Program-made: the position numbers and the translations under genes
Assembly (NCBI RefSeq): GCF_016860545.1
Contig: NZ_BNEB01000002.1
Span: forward strand, 930,001-994,000
Length of the DNA stretch: 64,000 nt
Source of the DNA: Streptomyces asoensis
GTDB taxonomy: Bacteria > Actinomycetota > Actinomycetes > Streptomycetales > Streptomycetaceae
Reading direction: 5' to 3'
The notes under the pieces: generated by a model
The model's database searches: none
The model's input: the letters and a program-made list of their open reading frames with translations, nothing else
What the model was told of the DNA's origin: nothing
In this document: positions 8,570 to 16,873 of the stretch, in pieces
Layout: every line of letters begins with the position of its first letter
Numbering within the stretch: position 1 is the stretch's first letter

Positions 8570-9124
8570 ATGCGACACGGCTCCATCCCGGGCGCCCACG
8601 GGCGCGTCCGGCCCCTCTCCCTGCTCGGTGACCCCGTCCTGCACACGCGCTGCGAGGACGTCACCGACTTCGGTCCCGAACTCGCCCGCCTGGTCGAGGA
8701 CATGTTCGCCACGATGTACGCGGCCCAGGGCGTGGGTCTCGCGGCGAACCAGGTGGGCGAGCCGCTGAGGGTCTTCGTCTACGACTGTCCCGACGACGAG
8801 GACGTCCGCCATCTGGGACATGTGGTCAATCCCCGGCTGGTGGAGGCGGACGGCATCGTGCTGCGCGGCCCCGAGGGCTGTCTGTCCCTGCCGGGTCTGG
8901 AGGCGGGCACGGAGCGCCACGACCACGCGGTGGTCGAGGGGTTCACGGTGACGGGCGAGCCGGTCGCCGTGCACGGCACGGGGTTCTTCGCGCGGTGCCT
9001 CCAGCACGAGTACGACCACCTGGAGGGGACGGTCTACGCGGACCGGGTCACCGGGTGGCGCAAGGGAAGGCTGATGCGCCAGGTCGACCGGGCCTCCTGG
9101 CATCGCCAGGGGTCGCGGGGCTAG
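8570..9124 (+). CDS. def: Peptide deformylase
   Basis: 184 residues from ATG 8570. All three family motifs are intact: GVGLAANQVG (54-63), EGCLS with metal ligand Cys104, and QHEYDHLEG with His146, Glu147 and His150. It removes the formyl group from nascent proteins in the cytosol. The longer frame from 8462 adds sequence without conservation and runs through the divergent murT promoter region. It is probably monocistronic, because a terminator follows at 9132. Confidence 0.95.
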   Translation: MRHGSIPGAHGRVRPLSLLGDPVLHTRCEDVTDFGPELARLVEDMFATMYAAQGVGLAANQVGEPLRVFVYDCPDDEDVRHLGHVVNPRLVEADGIVLRGPEGCLSLPGLEAGTERHDHAVVEGFTVTGEPVAVHGTGFFARCLQHEYDHLEGTVYADRVTGWRKGRLMRQVDRASWHRQGSRG

Positions 9125-9131
9125 GCGGCGG

Positions 9132-9157
9132 GCCGGGGCACGGTCGCGTGCCCCGGC
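9132..9157. terminator. Bidirectional terminator between def and tetR
   Basis: An 11-bp perfect stem (GCCGGGGCACG / CGTGCCCCGGC) with a 4-base GTCG loop, sitting between the convergent stops at 9124 and 9171. Confidence 0.85.
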
Positions 9158-9170
9158 GCGGCGGGGGGTG

Positions 9171-9812
9171 TCAGAAGCCGGGTCCGCCGACCTTGTCGCC
9201 CGCCGCCGCCAGGCGGCCCCACAGCAGGTCTGCCAGACTGCGTACCAGTTCGGCCCGTGAACAGGGCCGCTCGCCCAGCCACCAGTCCCCGGCCGCGTGC
9301 ATCATGCCGACGATCCCGTGTCCCCACACCCGGGCCAGCTGCTGGCTCCCCGGTCCGAGGTCCACCCGGTCCTCGATCACCTGGGCCAGCTCCTCGCCCA
9401 TCCGCCGCAGCAGAGGAGCCGAGTGCTTGCCCACGTCGAAGCCCTGTTCGCCCGGCGACCCGTCCGCCGGGTGCATCAGGAACCGGTAGACCTGAGGACG
9501 GGCCTCGATCGCGTAGAGGTAGGTGTCCAGCGTGGCCTCGACCCGCTCGCGCCGTTCGGCGGGAGCGTCCAGCGCGGCCCGCAGCGAGTCGAGGAGGGCG
9601 TCCGTGTGCCGCTTGGCGAGCGCCGCGTACAGTCCGCCCTTGTCGCCGAAGTGCCGGTAGAGGATCGGCTTCGTGATCCCCGCCTCCGCCGCGATGGCGT
9701 TCATCGAGGCCTGCGGGCCGTCGCGCAGCACCACCCGGTCGGCGGCTTCCAGCAGCTCGCGCCGTCGGCGGTCGGCGGACCGTTGTTGCTCGGTCCGCTG
9801 CGTGGTGTCCAT
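9171..9812 (-). CDS. TetR-family transcriptional regulator
   Basis: 213 residues. The N-terminal helix-turn-helix is SMNAIAAEAGITKPILYRHF (about 36-55), and the rest is an all-helical ligand domain with no recognisable specificity. It is divergent from the acyl-CoA dehydrogenase at 9991. The 178-base intergenic region holds two operator-like repeats (9928-9964), so it probably represses itself and the dehydrogenase, with an acyl-CoA as plausible inducer. The ligand is inferred only from the neighbour. Confidence 0.92.
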   Translation of the reverse strand: MDTTQRTEQQRSADRRRRELLEAADRVVLRDGPQASMNAIAAEAGITKPILYRHFGDKGGLYAALAKRHTDALLDSLRAALDAPAERRERVEATLDTYLYAIEARPQVYRFLMHPADGSPGEQGFDVGKHSAPLLRRMGEELAQVIEDRVDLGPGSQQLARVWGHGIVGMMHAAGDWWLGERPCSRAELVRSLADLLWGRLAAAGDKVGGPGF

Positions 9813-9916
9813 GTGCTCTCCCCACCCGTGCTGATTCGGTGACGCCTGCGCAAACTAACACCTGGCAGCAGCCTGACACCGAACGGGCCGGGAGGCTCCC
9901 GGGCCGACCACAGGAG

Positions 9917-9964
9917 TTGACTTTTCCTACCGACCGGTAACAGACTCGCGTTACCGCTAGTAAC
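9917..9964 (+). promoter_or_regulatory. Operator-like repeats and candidate -35 upstream of the acyl-CoA dehydrogenase
   Basis: TACCGACCGGTA (9928-9939) has 5-bp inverted arms around a 2-base centre. TTACCGCTAGTAAC (9951-9964) repeats the same TACCG...GTAAC pattern 23 bases on. A TTGACT hexamer at 9917-9922 just precedes the first repeat, so a bound TetR would cover the promoter. The start point is not established. Confidence 0.6.
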
Positions 9965-9990
9965 ACGCACGTTCCGCCGCTGGAGGGGAC

Positions 9991-11217
9991 ATGGCCGAGT
10001 TCACCATGGAGCTCAACGACGAACAGAAGGAGGTCCGGGACTGGCTGCACGGCTTCGCGGCCGACGTCATCCGCCCCGCGGCCGCCGAATGGGACGAGCG
10101 TGAGGAGACTCCCTGGCCGGTCATCCAGGAGGCCGCCAAGGTCGGCATCTACTCCCTCGACTTCTACGCGCAGCAGTACTTCGACCCCACCGGCCTCGGC
10201 ATCCCGATGGCCATGGAGGAGCTGTTCTGGGGCGACGCGGGCATCGCCCTGTCGATCGTCGGCACCGGCCTCGCCGCCGTGGGCGTCCTCGCCAACGGCA
10301 CCGAGGAGCAGATCGGCACCTGGATCCCCCAGATGTACGGCGACGCCAGTGACGTCAAGGTCGCCGCCTTCTGCTCCTCCGAACCCGACGCCGGCTCCGA
10401 CGTCGCCTCCCTGCGCACCCGTGCGGTGTACGACGAGGCCAAGGACGAGTGGGTGCTCAACGGCACCAAGACCTGGGCGACCAACGGCGGCATCGCCAAC
10501 GTCCACGTCGTCGTCGCGGCCGTGGACACCGAGCTCGGCTCCAAGGGCCACGCCTCCTTCATCGTCCCGCCGGGCACCCCGGGTCTCGCCCAGGGCCAGA
10601 AGTTCAAGAAGCACGGCATCCGCGCCTCGCACACCGCCGAGGTGATCCTGGACAACGTGCGGATCCCCGGCTCCTGCCTCCTCGGCGGCAAGGAGAAGCT
10701 CGACGAGCGGCTCGCCCGGGCCCGGGAGCGGGCGAAGTCCGGCGGCGAGCGCGTGAAGAACGCGGCGATGGCGACCTTCGAGGCCTCCCGGCCGGCGGTC
10801 GGCGCCATGGCGGTCGGCACGGCCCGCGCCGCGTACGAGGTGGCGCTCGACTACGCCAAGACCCGTGAGCAGTTCGGCCGGCCGATCATCGACAACCAGG
10901 GCGTCGCCTTCCAGCTCGCCGACATGCGCACGCAGATCGACGCCGCGCGGCTGCTGGTCTGGCGCGCCTCCTGGATGGCGATCAACGGCAAGCCGTTCAC
11001 CGCCGCCGAGGGCTCGATGTCCAAGCTGTACGCCAGCGAGACGGCGAAGACGGTCACCGCGCAGGCGGTCCAGATCCTCGGCGGCAACGGCTACACCCGC
11101 GAGTACCCGGTGGAGCGGATGCACCGCGACGCCGCCATCTACACGATCTTCGAGGGCACCAGCGAGATCCAGCGGCTGGTGATCGCCAGGACGCTCTCCG
11201 GGATGCCCATCCGCTAG
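9991..11217 (+). CDS. Acyl-CoA dehydrogenase
   Basis: 408 residues with the usual N-terminal helical, beta and C-terminal helical domains. Motifs: [19 protein letters not shown] (FAD/substrate loop), [18 protein letters not shown], and the C-terminal IFEGTSEIQ carrying the catalytic Glu. A Lys/Arg-rich helical insert of about 25 residues (around 230-255) precedes the C-terminal domain. It oxidises an acyl-CoA to the enoyl-CoA with FAD, passing electrons to ETF. The start at ATG 9991 follows a GGAGGGG site. Likely controlled by the divergent TetR protein. Confidence 0.95.
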   Translation: MAEFTMELNDEQKEVRDWLHGFAADVIRPAAAEWDEREETPWPVIQEAAKVGIYSLDFYAQQYFDPTGLGIPMAMEELFWGDAGIALSIVGTGLAAVGVLANGTEEQIGTWIPQMYGDASDVKVAAFCSSEPDAGSDVASLRTRAVYDEAKDEWVLNGTKTWATNGGIANVHVVVAAVDTELGSKGHASFIVPPGTPGLAQGQKFKKHGIRASHTAEVILDNVRIPGSCLLGGKEKLDERLARARERAKSGGERVKNAAMATFEASRPAVGAMAVGTARAAYEVALDYAKTREQFGRPIIDNQGVAFQLADMRTQIDAARLLVWRASWMAINGKPFTAAEGSMSKLYASETAKTVTAQAVQILGGNGYTREYPVERMHRDAAIYTIFEGTSEIQRLVIARTLSGMPIR

Positions 11218-11260
11218 GACGGCGGCTGCGGCGGCTGGTGCGGGTGCGTGGGGGCTGTCC

Positions 11261-11280
11261 GCGCGGTTCCCCGCGCCCCT
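11261..11280 (+). repeat. Copy 1 of a 20-base intergenic element
   Basis: The 20-mer GCGCGGTTCCCCGCGCCCCT occurs here and exactly at 15205-15224, both in non-coding DNA after genes. From memory, closely related sequence recurs between genes in Streptomyces chromosomes. Confidence 0.7.
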
Positions 11281-11320
11281 TGAGCGGGTGCACCGGAGCC
11301 CCTTGAGCGGGTGCACCGGA
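11275..11320 (+). repeat. Two tandem copies of a 23-bp unit
   Basis: A perfect tandem duplication of a 23-base unit (11275-11297 and 11298-11320; each begins GCCCCTTGAG and ends GCACCGGA). The first unit overlaps the end of the intergenic element at 11261, so the duplication arose at its right edge. Confidence 0.85.
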
Positions 11321-11392
11321 GGTGCCTGTCAGGGGCGCGGCGAACCGCACGACAAGCCACGACGCACCGGCACCCGGCAGCGGACCCGCCCG

Positions 11393-11629
11393 CTAGGGCG
11401 TCCCTCCGCTGCTGTGCGCGATGCACGCCACGTCGATACGGTCGGCCAGCTTGGCCAGTTCGATGGTCAGCGCGGCCACCGTGTCCTCGTCGAGCCCGTC
11501 CGCGCCCGCCTCGACGAGATGCAGCCACCGCCCGCCGAGGGTGCGGAGCAGCTTGCTCACGTCGGCCGCGGACACCTGCAAGGTCCCGCGGTCGTCGACG
11601 ATCAGCGGCAGAGTCACTTCGCGGTTCAC
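11393..11629 (-). CDS. Small conserved actinobacterial protein (DUF6213-like)
   Basis: 78 residues, read from GTG 11629 as VNREVTLPLIVDDRG... It has a short N-terminal beta segment, a Leu-rich helical middle (LRTLGGRWLHLVEAG) and an Asp/Glu-rich helix. It resembles the small DUF6213 family as I remember it. The GTG has no clear ribosome site. Instead TACGAT, a good -10 hexamer, lies at 11642-11637, seven bases before the GTG, so the mRNA may be leaderless. It starts 25 bases after the aldehyde dehydrogenase stop. Function unknown. Confidence 0.75.
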   Translation of the reverse strand: MNREVTLPLIVDDRGTLQVSAADVSKLLRTLGGRWLHLVEAGADGLDEDTVAALTIELAKLADRIDVACIAHSSGGTP

Positions 11630-11636
11630 ATCCGGG

Positions 11637-11642
11637 ATCGTA
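11637..11642 (-). promoter_or_regulatory. Candidate -10 box for a leaderless transcript
   Basis: TACGAT on the minus strand, 7 bases upstream of GTG 11629. The spacing puts transcription start at or next to the start codon. No convincing -35 is visible. Confidence 0.4.
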
Positions 11643-11654
11643 GCCGCGCGGCGC

Positions 11655-13040
11655 TCACGCACCGTGCCAAACCGTGGTGATGTTGCAGAACTCCCGGATT
11701 CCGTGCCCGGACAGCTCACGGCCGTACCCGGACCGCTTCACTCCGCCGAACGGGAACCCCGGGTGCGACGCGGTCATCCCGTTGAAGAACACACCGCCGG
11801 CCTCCAGGTCCCGCACGAAGCGGTCGACCTCGGCCTCGTCACGGGTCCACACGTTGGAACTGAGGCCGAACGGCGAGTCGTTGGCGATGAGCACCGCCTC
11901 GTCCAGGTCGGCGGCCCGGTACAGCGTCGCGACCGGCCCGAACGCCTCCTCCCGGTGGACGCGCATCTCGCGGGTGACCCCGGCGAGCACCGTCGGCGGG
12001 TAGTACCAGCCGGGCCCGTCGGGCCGTTCGCCCCCGCACAGCACCTCGACGCCGCTGCGCCGGGCGTCGTCCACCAGTTCCTCGAGGTCCGCCCGGCCCT
12101 GTTCGCTGGCCAGCGGACCGACCTCGGTCTCCTCGGCCAGCGGATCGCCGACCTTCAGCGCCGCCATGCCCGCCACGAACCGCTCGGCGAACGCGTCGTA
12201 CACGTCCGTGTGAACGATGAACCGCTTGGCGGCGATGCACGACTGACCGTTGTTCTGCACCCGCGCGGTCACCGCGATCCGCGCGGCCCGGTCGATGTCC
12301 GCCGACGGCATGACCACATAGGGGTCGCTCCCGCCCAGCTCCAGCACCGTCTTCTTGATCATCTCGCCGGCGGTGGCGGCGACCGCCCGCCCGGCCGGCT
12401 CGCTCCCGGTCAGCGTCGCCGCCTTCACCCGCTCGTCGCGCAGGATGTCGTCGACCGCGCCGGAACCGACCAGCAGCGTCTGGAAACAGCCCTCGGCGAA
12501 ACCCGCCCGGTGGAACAGGTCCTCCAGGTACAGGGCGGTCTGCGGGACGTTCGAGGCGTGCTTGAGCAGACCGACGTTGCCCGCCATCAGCGCCGGCGCG
12601 GCGAACCGGACCACCTGCCACAGCGGGAAGTTCCACGGCATCACCGCGAGCACCGGCCCGAGCGGCCGGTAGCGGACCAGGGCCCGCGCCGCCCCCGAGT
12701 CCTTCACGTCGGCCGCGGACGGCTCCTCGTCGGCCAGCAGCTCCGCCGCGTGCTCGGCGTACCAGCGCATGGCCCGCGCGCACTTCGCGGCCTCCGCCCG
12801 CGCCTGCTTGACCGGCTTGCCCATCTCGGTGGTCATCACCCGGCCGATCTCCTGCTGGTCCTCGTCCAGCAGGTCGGCGGCCCGGTTCAGCAGCCGCGCC
12901 CGTTCGGCGTACGTCGTCGTCCGGTACGTACGGAACGTGGCCTGCGCGAGCTGGAGACGGCGCTCCAGTTCCTCCTCGCCCATGGCCTCGTACGTCTTGA
13001 GCGTCTCGCCGTTCGCCGGGTTCACCGTCGCGATGGGCAT
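11655..13040 (-). CDS. NAD(P)-dependent aldehyde / succinate-semialdehyde dehydrogenase
   Basis: 461 residues starting at ATG 13040 behind AGGAGG. Motifs: MPWNFPLWQ (cofactor), TGSEPAGRAVA, the general base in LELGGSDP, nucleophile Cys in NNGQSCIAAKR, and the C-terminal EEAFGPV. The sequence style (MPIATVNPANGETLKTY, FNGMTASHPGFPFGG) is that of the GabD1-like clade, which oxidises succinate semialdehyde and related aldehydes. Cytosolic. No gabT or other GABA gene is adjacent, so the natural substrate is open. Confidence 0.92.
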   Translation of the reverse strand: MPIATVNPANGETLKTYEAMGEEELERRLQLAQATFRTYRTTTYAERARLLNRAADLLDEDQQEIGRVMTTEMGKPVKQARAEAAKCARAMRWYAEHAAELLADEEPSAADVKDSGAARALVRYRPLGPVLAVMPWNFPLWQVVRFAAPALMAGNVGLLKHASNVPQTALYLEDLFHRAGFAEGCFQTLLVGSGAVDDILRDERVKAATLTGSEPAGRAVAATAGEMIKKTVLELGGSDPYVVMPSADIDRAARIAVTARVQNNGQSCIAAKRFIVHTDVYDAFAERFVAGMAALKVGDPLAEETEVGPLASEQGRADLEELVDDARRSGVEVLCGGERPDGPGWYYPPTVLAGVTREMRVHREEAFGPVATLYRAADLDEAVLIANDSPFGLSSNVWTRDEAEVDRFVRDLEAGGVFFNGMTASHPGFPFGGVKRSGYGRELSGHGIREFCNITTVWHGA

Positions 13041-13116
13041 GACCGACCTCCTGAAGAGCTGACTGTGCTTCGACCTTCCCGCGCCCGGCCCGGAGCCGCA
13101 ACGCGTGCGCATCCGC

Positions 13117-13587
13117 TCAGGCCGAGTGCTCCGTGAGCCGGTCGAGAAACGCGGCCTGCGCCGTGACGATCACCTCGCGGGCCCGGCCGAGCGTGAACCA
13201 CGCCACCCGGTCCAGCTCCGGGAACTCCTGGAGCCGCCCGGAGCGGGGAGGCCACTCCATGGTGAAGGTGCCGGGCTCGACGTCCGCCGGGTCCAGATCG
13301 GCCTCGATCGCCCAGACGGTCACGATCTTGCCGTTCGTCTGGCGGACCTCCCCGAGACCGATCGCCTCGCCGTCGGGCGGCGGCAGCCCCAGCTCCTCCC
13401 CGAACTCCCGGCGGGCCGCGTCCCAGGCGGGCTCGTCCGGCTCGTACTCGCCCTTCGGGACGGTCCACGCCCCGGCGTCCTTGCGCGCGAAGTACGGACC
13501 GCCCATATGGCCCAGCAACACCTCCCGGCCGGTGTCGGTATGCCGGAACAACAGCAGTCCCGCGCTGCGCTTCGCGGTGGGTGTCAC
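13117..13587 (-). CDS. NUDIX hydrolase coupled to the DNA ligase
   Basis: 156 residues from GTG 13587 with a GGAGG site 7 bases upstream. A complete Nudix box is present: the segment GEYEPDEPAWDAARREFGEE fits GX5EX7REUXEEXGU. The start overlaps the ligase stop (GTGA), so the two proteins are made together. NUDIX enzymes cleave nucleoside diphosphates linked to another group. Linkage to an ATP-dependent ligase suggests a role in pool cleaning, decapping or removal of adenylated intermediates during repair; this is inference from coupling. Confidence 0.9.
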   Translation of the reverse strand: MTPTAKRSAGLLLFRHTDTGREVLLGHMGGPYFARKDAGAWTVPKGEYEPDEPAWDAARREFGEELGLPPPDGEAIGLGEVRQTNGKIVTVWAIEADLDPADVEPGTFTMEWPPRSGRLQEFPELDRVAWFTLGRAREVIVTAQAAFLDRLTEHSA

Positions 13588-15122
13588 GGACCCACCTCCG
13601 GGTGCGCGGCGAGCACGGTCTCCACCGTGTCGGCCTCCTCGGGACGCTTGTCCTCGCGGTAGCGCAGCACCCGGGCGAAGCGGAGCGTGACACCGGCCGG
13701 GTAACGGGTCGAGCGCTGGAGGCCGTCGTAGGCGATCTCCACGACGAGTTCGGGACGCACCGTCACCACGTACCGGCTCTCCTCGACGGCCAGTTCCCTC
13801 AGCCGCTCCGTCTGCCAGGTGAGCAGCGCGTCGGTCAGCCCCTTGAAGGTCTTGCCGAGCATGGCGAAGCCGCCGTCCGCGGTGCGGGCGCCGAGGTGCA
13901 GGTTGGAGAGCTTGCCGGTGCGCCGTCCGTGCCCCCACTCGGCGGCCAGCACCACCAGGTCGAGCGTGTGCACGGGCTTGACCTTCAGCCAGGACGCGCC
14001 CCGCCGGCCCGCGCTGTAGGGCGCGTCGAGGGCCTTCACCACGACCCCCTCGTGGCCGCGCAGCAACGTCCGCCTGGAGAACTCCTCCGCCGCTTCCGCC
14101 TCCTCGGGGCCGGACACGAGCGTGCGGCGCACCCGCATCGGCCCGGGCACCAGCCGGGCCAGTTCCGCGTGCCGCTCCGCGAAGGGCAGGTCGAGCAGGT
14201 CCCTGCCGTCCACGGACAGCACGTCGAAGAACACGGGGGAGACCGGGACGGCCGCGGCGGCCGCCGCCACGTCCACCCGGGAGCCGACCCGGCCGGCGGT
14301 CTCCTGGAAGGAGCGGGGCCGCCCCGACGCGTCGAAGGCGATCACCTCGCCGTCCAGCACGAACCGCGAGCCCGCCAACCCCCGTGCCGCGGACGTCACT
14401 TCCGGAAGCCGGTCGGTGATGTCGTCGAGCGTGCGGGTGTACAGGCGTACGTCGTCGCCGTCGCGGTGCACCTGCACCCGGATGCCGTCGAGTTTCTCCT
14501 CGACCGCGCAGACGCCGAGCTTGCCGACCGCCTCGGTGACCGAGGACGCGGTGTGCGCGAGCATCGGCAGGACCGGACGGCCGACGGTCAGCCGGAAAGC
14601 CTCCAGCGCCGCCGGACCCTCCGCGAGCAGTGCCCGCGCGACCGTCTGGAGGGATCCCGCCAGCATCACCGCACGGCGTACGTCGGCGGGGGGCGCGCCG
14701 GTCGCCCGGGCCAGGCCCTCCACGGCGACGGCGTCCAGCGCGCCCTGGCGGACCTCACCCGTGATGAGTCCGAGCAGGAAACGCTGTTCGCCGGCGGTCG
14801 CCGCGCCCATCAACTCGCCGATCAGACGTGTCCGTTCGGCCTGCGAGCCGGGGCCCGACACCCGGCCGAGCTCGCTGAGCAGGGCGTCCACGGCCCGCAC
14901 GGTCAAGGTGGGTTCACCTGCCGGGGCGACCGGCACACCCAGCACCTTCCAGCCCACGCCGAGGCGCCCCTGGGGCAGCCGCCCGGCCAGGTAGGGGATG
15001 ACGAGAGGTACGTCGTCCGCCTCCACCTCCCGGAAGAGTTCGGCGAGCAGGTCGATCTTGCGGGAGCGCGCCGAGGTGGCGGCGACCTCCCGGGACACGT
15101 CGGCGAGCCGGGTCAGCAGCAT
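13584..15122 (-). CDS. lig: ATP-dependent DNA ligase
   Basis: 512 residues, the size of actinobacterial LigB-type enzymes. An N-terminal helical DNA-binding domain (~1-190) precedes the adenylation domain with nucleophile Lys210 in EEKLDGIRVQVHR. Further nucleotidyltransferase motifs are RFVLDGEVIAFD, FFDVLSVDG, EGVVVKALD and SWLKVKP, and an OB-fold C terminus follows. It seals nicks and probably serves repair alongside the NAD-dependent replicative LigA, which is not in this window. The start at ATG 15122 has a poor ribosome site but no better candidate exists. Confidence 0.94.
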   Translation of the reverse strand: MLLTRLADVSREVAATSARSRKIDLLAELFREVEADDVPLVIPYLAGRLPQGRLGVGWKVLGVPVAPAGEPTLTVRAVDALLSELGRVSGPGSQAERTRLIGELMGAATAGEQRFLLGLITGEVRQGALDAVAVEGLARATGAPPADVRRAVMLAGSLQTVARALLAEGPAALEAFRLTVGRPVLPMLAHTASSVTEAVGKLGVCAVEEKLDGIRVQVHRDGDDVRLYTRTLDDITDRLPEVTSAARGLAGSRFVLDGEVIAFDASGRPRSFQETAGRVGSRVDVAAAAAAVPVSPVFFDVLSVDGRDLLDLPFAERHAELARLVPGPMRVRRTLVSGPEEAEAAEEFSRRTLLRGHEGVVVKALDAPYSAGRRGASWLKVKPVHTLDLVVLAAEWGHGRRTGKLSNLHLGARTADGGFAMLGKTFKGLTDALLTWQTERLRELAVEESRYVVTVRPELVVEIAYDGLQRSTRYPAGVTLRFARVLRYREDKRPEEADTVETVLAAHPEVGP

Positions 15123-15204
15123 GCAGCCATGGTGCGGCGCGCTCCGCCTTTTTACACGCCGGGGAACGGGCCGCTTCTCGTCTGCGGGCGCGTTGCGGCT
15201 GGTC

Positions 15205-15224
15205 GCGCGGTTCCCCGCGCCCCT
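15205..15224 (+). repeat. Copy 2 of the 20-base intergenic element
   Basis: Identical to 11261-11280. Here it is followed by GAGGGCGCTGCCGAAC, and the preceding bases (GCGTTGCGGCTGGTC) also fit the larger element as I remember it. It lies between the convergent-facing ends of two minus-strand genes, 41 bases from the flavoprotein stop. Confidence 0.7.
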
Positions 15225-15264
15225 GAGGGCGCTGCCGAACAGCAGCCTGATTCGCCCGGACCGC

Positions 15265-16221
15265 TCAGTGGGAGGCCGCCGTGTCGAGGTCGGCCATCAG
15301 CAGCTCGCCGTTGATCGCGGCGCCGGCCCGGTAGCCGCGGCTCGCGGCGTTCACGACCTGCTCGGCGAAGCCCGACGCGTTGCCGGCCGCCCACAGGCCG
15401 GGCACGGTCGTCAGGCCCCGTCCGTCCACCACGGGGTACGTGCCGAAGGGGGTCTCGTTCATCTCGGCGCCCAGCCGGGCGAGGAGGTCGGTCCGGGGAA
15501 CCGCCCTGGGTGCGACGAACAGCACCTCGCGGTCGTGGACGCTCCCGTCCGCGAGCCGGACCCCGGTGAGCCGGTCGTCCTCGACGGCCAGTCCGGCCAC
15601 CTCTCCGGGGACGACCCGCACACCCGCCGCGGCCAGCCTGCGCAGGTCCTCACTCGTGAGTTCCGCCTCGGCGACCGCGTGCAGGAAGAGGGTCACGTCC
15701 TTCGACCACTGGGACACCATCAGTGCCTGGTGGACGCTCGCCGCCGTCGTCGCGAGCACGCCGAAGGCCTGGTCGCGGACCTCCCACCCGTGGCAGTAGG
15801 GGCAGTGGAGCACGTCCCGGCCGAAGCGCCCGGCGAGGCCGGGGACCGGCGGCAGCTCGTCCCGCAGGCCGGTCGCGACGACGAGCTGCCGGGCGTGCAC
15901 GGTCCGGCCCGCCCCGGTCGTCCCGTCCCCGGCGAGCCGCACGGCGAAGTCCTCGCCGAGGGTGGCGTCCACCGCCCGGTCGCGGACCAGCTCCACCCCG
16001 TACCGCGTGATCTCCGCGCGTCCGACGGCCAGGAACTCCGCGGGCGGCATCCCGTCCCGCGAGAGATAGCCCTGCATATGGGCGGCGGGCGCGTTGCGCG
16101 GCTCACCCGCGTCGACGACCAGGGTGCGGCGCCGGGCCCGCCCCAGGACGAGCGCGGCGGACAGACCGGCCGCGCCGCCTCCGACGACGATCACTTCGTA
16201 CGGTCCTGCCTTCTCGGTCAC
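15265..16221 (-). CDS. Thioredoxin-reductase-like FAD/NAD(P) oxidoreductase with CPYC site
   Basis: 318 residues from GTG 16221, which has GGAGG 8 bases upstream. An N-terminal FAD Rossmann motif (VIVVGGGAAGLSAAL), a redox-active pair Cys140-Cys143 in HCPYCHGWE, and a C-terminal FAD motif ending in GLWAAGNASG. The CPYCHG(W/Y)E context is that of GliT/HlmI-like dithiol oxidases and TrxR-like oxidoreductases, not of canonical TrxR (CATC). It may act on small dithiols or mycothiol-linked substrates. It is divergent from an XRE-cupin regulator across 79 bases containing a palindrome. No thioredoxin gene is adjacent. Confidence 0.9.
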   Translation of the reverse strand: MTEKAGPYEVIVVGGGAAGLSAALVLGRARRRTLVVDAGEPRNAPAAHMQGYLSRDGMPPAEFLAVGRAEITRYGVELVRDRAVDATLGEDFAVRLAGDGTTGAGRTVHARQLVVATGLRDELPPVPGLAGRFGRDVLHCPYCHGWEVRDQAFGVLATTAASVHQALMVSQWSKDVTLFLHAVAEAELTSEDLRRLAAAGVRVVPGEVAGLAVEDDRLTGVRLADGSVHDREVLFVAPRAVPRTDLLARLGAEMNETPFGTYPVVDGRGLTTVPGLWAAGNASGFAEQVVNAASRGYRAGAAINGELLMADLDTAASH

Positions 16222-16276
16222 GGTGACCACCTCCGCCGCCACCGTCGCCGCCCGGACCCTCGAACGACAAACAACT

Positions 16277-16291
16277 TTGCCGGTTCGGCAA
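16277..16291. promoter_or_regulatory. Palindromic operator candidate between flavoprotein and XRE-cupin genes
   Basis: TTGCCG-GTT-CGGCAA, a perfect 6-3-6 inverted repeat, 9 bases upstream of the regulator start and 55 upstream of the flavoprotein start. Its position fits autoregulation and control of the divergent gene. Confidence 0.6.
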
Positions 16292-16300
16292 TATGGAGTC

Positions 16301-16873
16301 ATGACCACCGACGACGTACTCGCGGAAGTGGGGCCGAGGCTGCGCCGGCTCCGGAAGGAACGGGAGGTGACGCTGGCGGCGCTGTCCGAGTCGACCGGAA
16401 TCTCCGTCAGCACCCTCTCGCGGCTGGAGTCCGGGCTGCGCAAGCCCAGCCTGGAGCTGCTGCTGCCGATCGCACAGGCCCATCAGGTGCCGCTGGACGA
16501 GCTGGTGGGGGCGCCGCCGGTGGGGGATCCGCGGGTGCGGGCCGAGCCGATCGTGCGGCACGGACGCACCTTCTGGCCGCTCACCCGCCAGCCCGGCGGA
16601 CTCCAGGCGTTCAAGGTGCTCGTCCCCAGGAGCGACGAGCGGCCCGAGCCGCGCACCCACGAGGGCTACGAATGGCTGTACGTCATGTCCGGGCGGCTGC
16701 GGGTGGTGCTCGGCGAGCACGACGTGGTGATGACGGCGGGCGAGGCCGCGGAGTTCGACACGCGTGTGCCGCACTGGTTCGGGTCGACGGGGGAGGGGCC
16801 GGCCGAGTTCCTGAGCCTCTTCGGGCCGCAGGGCGAGCGGATGCACGTACGGGCGCGACCACGGCGCGGCTGA
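16301..16873 (+). CDS. XRE-type helix-turn-helix regulator with C-terminal cupin
   Basis: 190 residues. The XRE helix-turn-helix occupies ~10-65 (LAALSESTGISVSTLSRLES) and a single cupin barrel ~110-185 (THEGYEWLYVMSGRLRVVLG, HWFGST). Regulators of this build bind a small ligand in the cupin and control an adjacent metabolic gene. The 6-3-6 palindrome just upstream is the natural operator, and the divergent CPYC oxidoreductase is the likely target. The ATG at 16301 has only a close GGAG, so translation may be weak. Confidence 0.9.
   Translation: MTTDDVLAEVGPRLRRLRKEREVTLAALSESTGISVSTLSRLESGLRKPSLELLLPIAQAHQVPLDELVGAPPVGDPRVRAEPIVRHGRTFWPLTRQPGGLQAFKVLVPRSDERPEPRTHEGYEWLYVMSGRLRVVLGEHDVVMTAGEAAEFDTRVPHWFGSTGEGPAEFLSLFGPQGERMHVRARPRRG

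Noticed and set aside
9121..11316. 731-codon minus-strand frame over the acyl-CoA dehydrogenase and TetR genes
   Set aside because: Shadow frame; the plus-strand dehydrogenase and the minus-strand TetR frame show family motifs instead.
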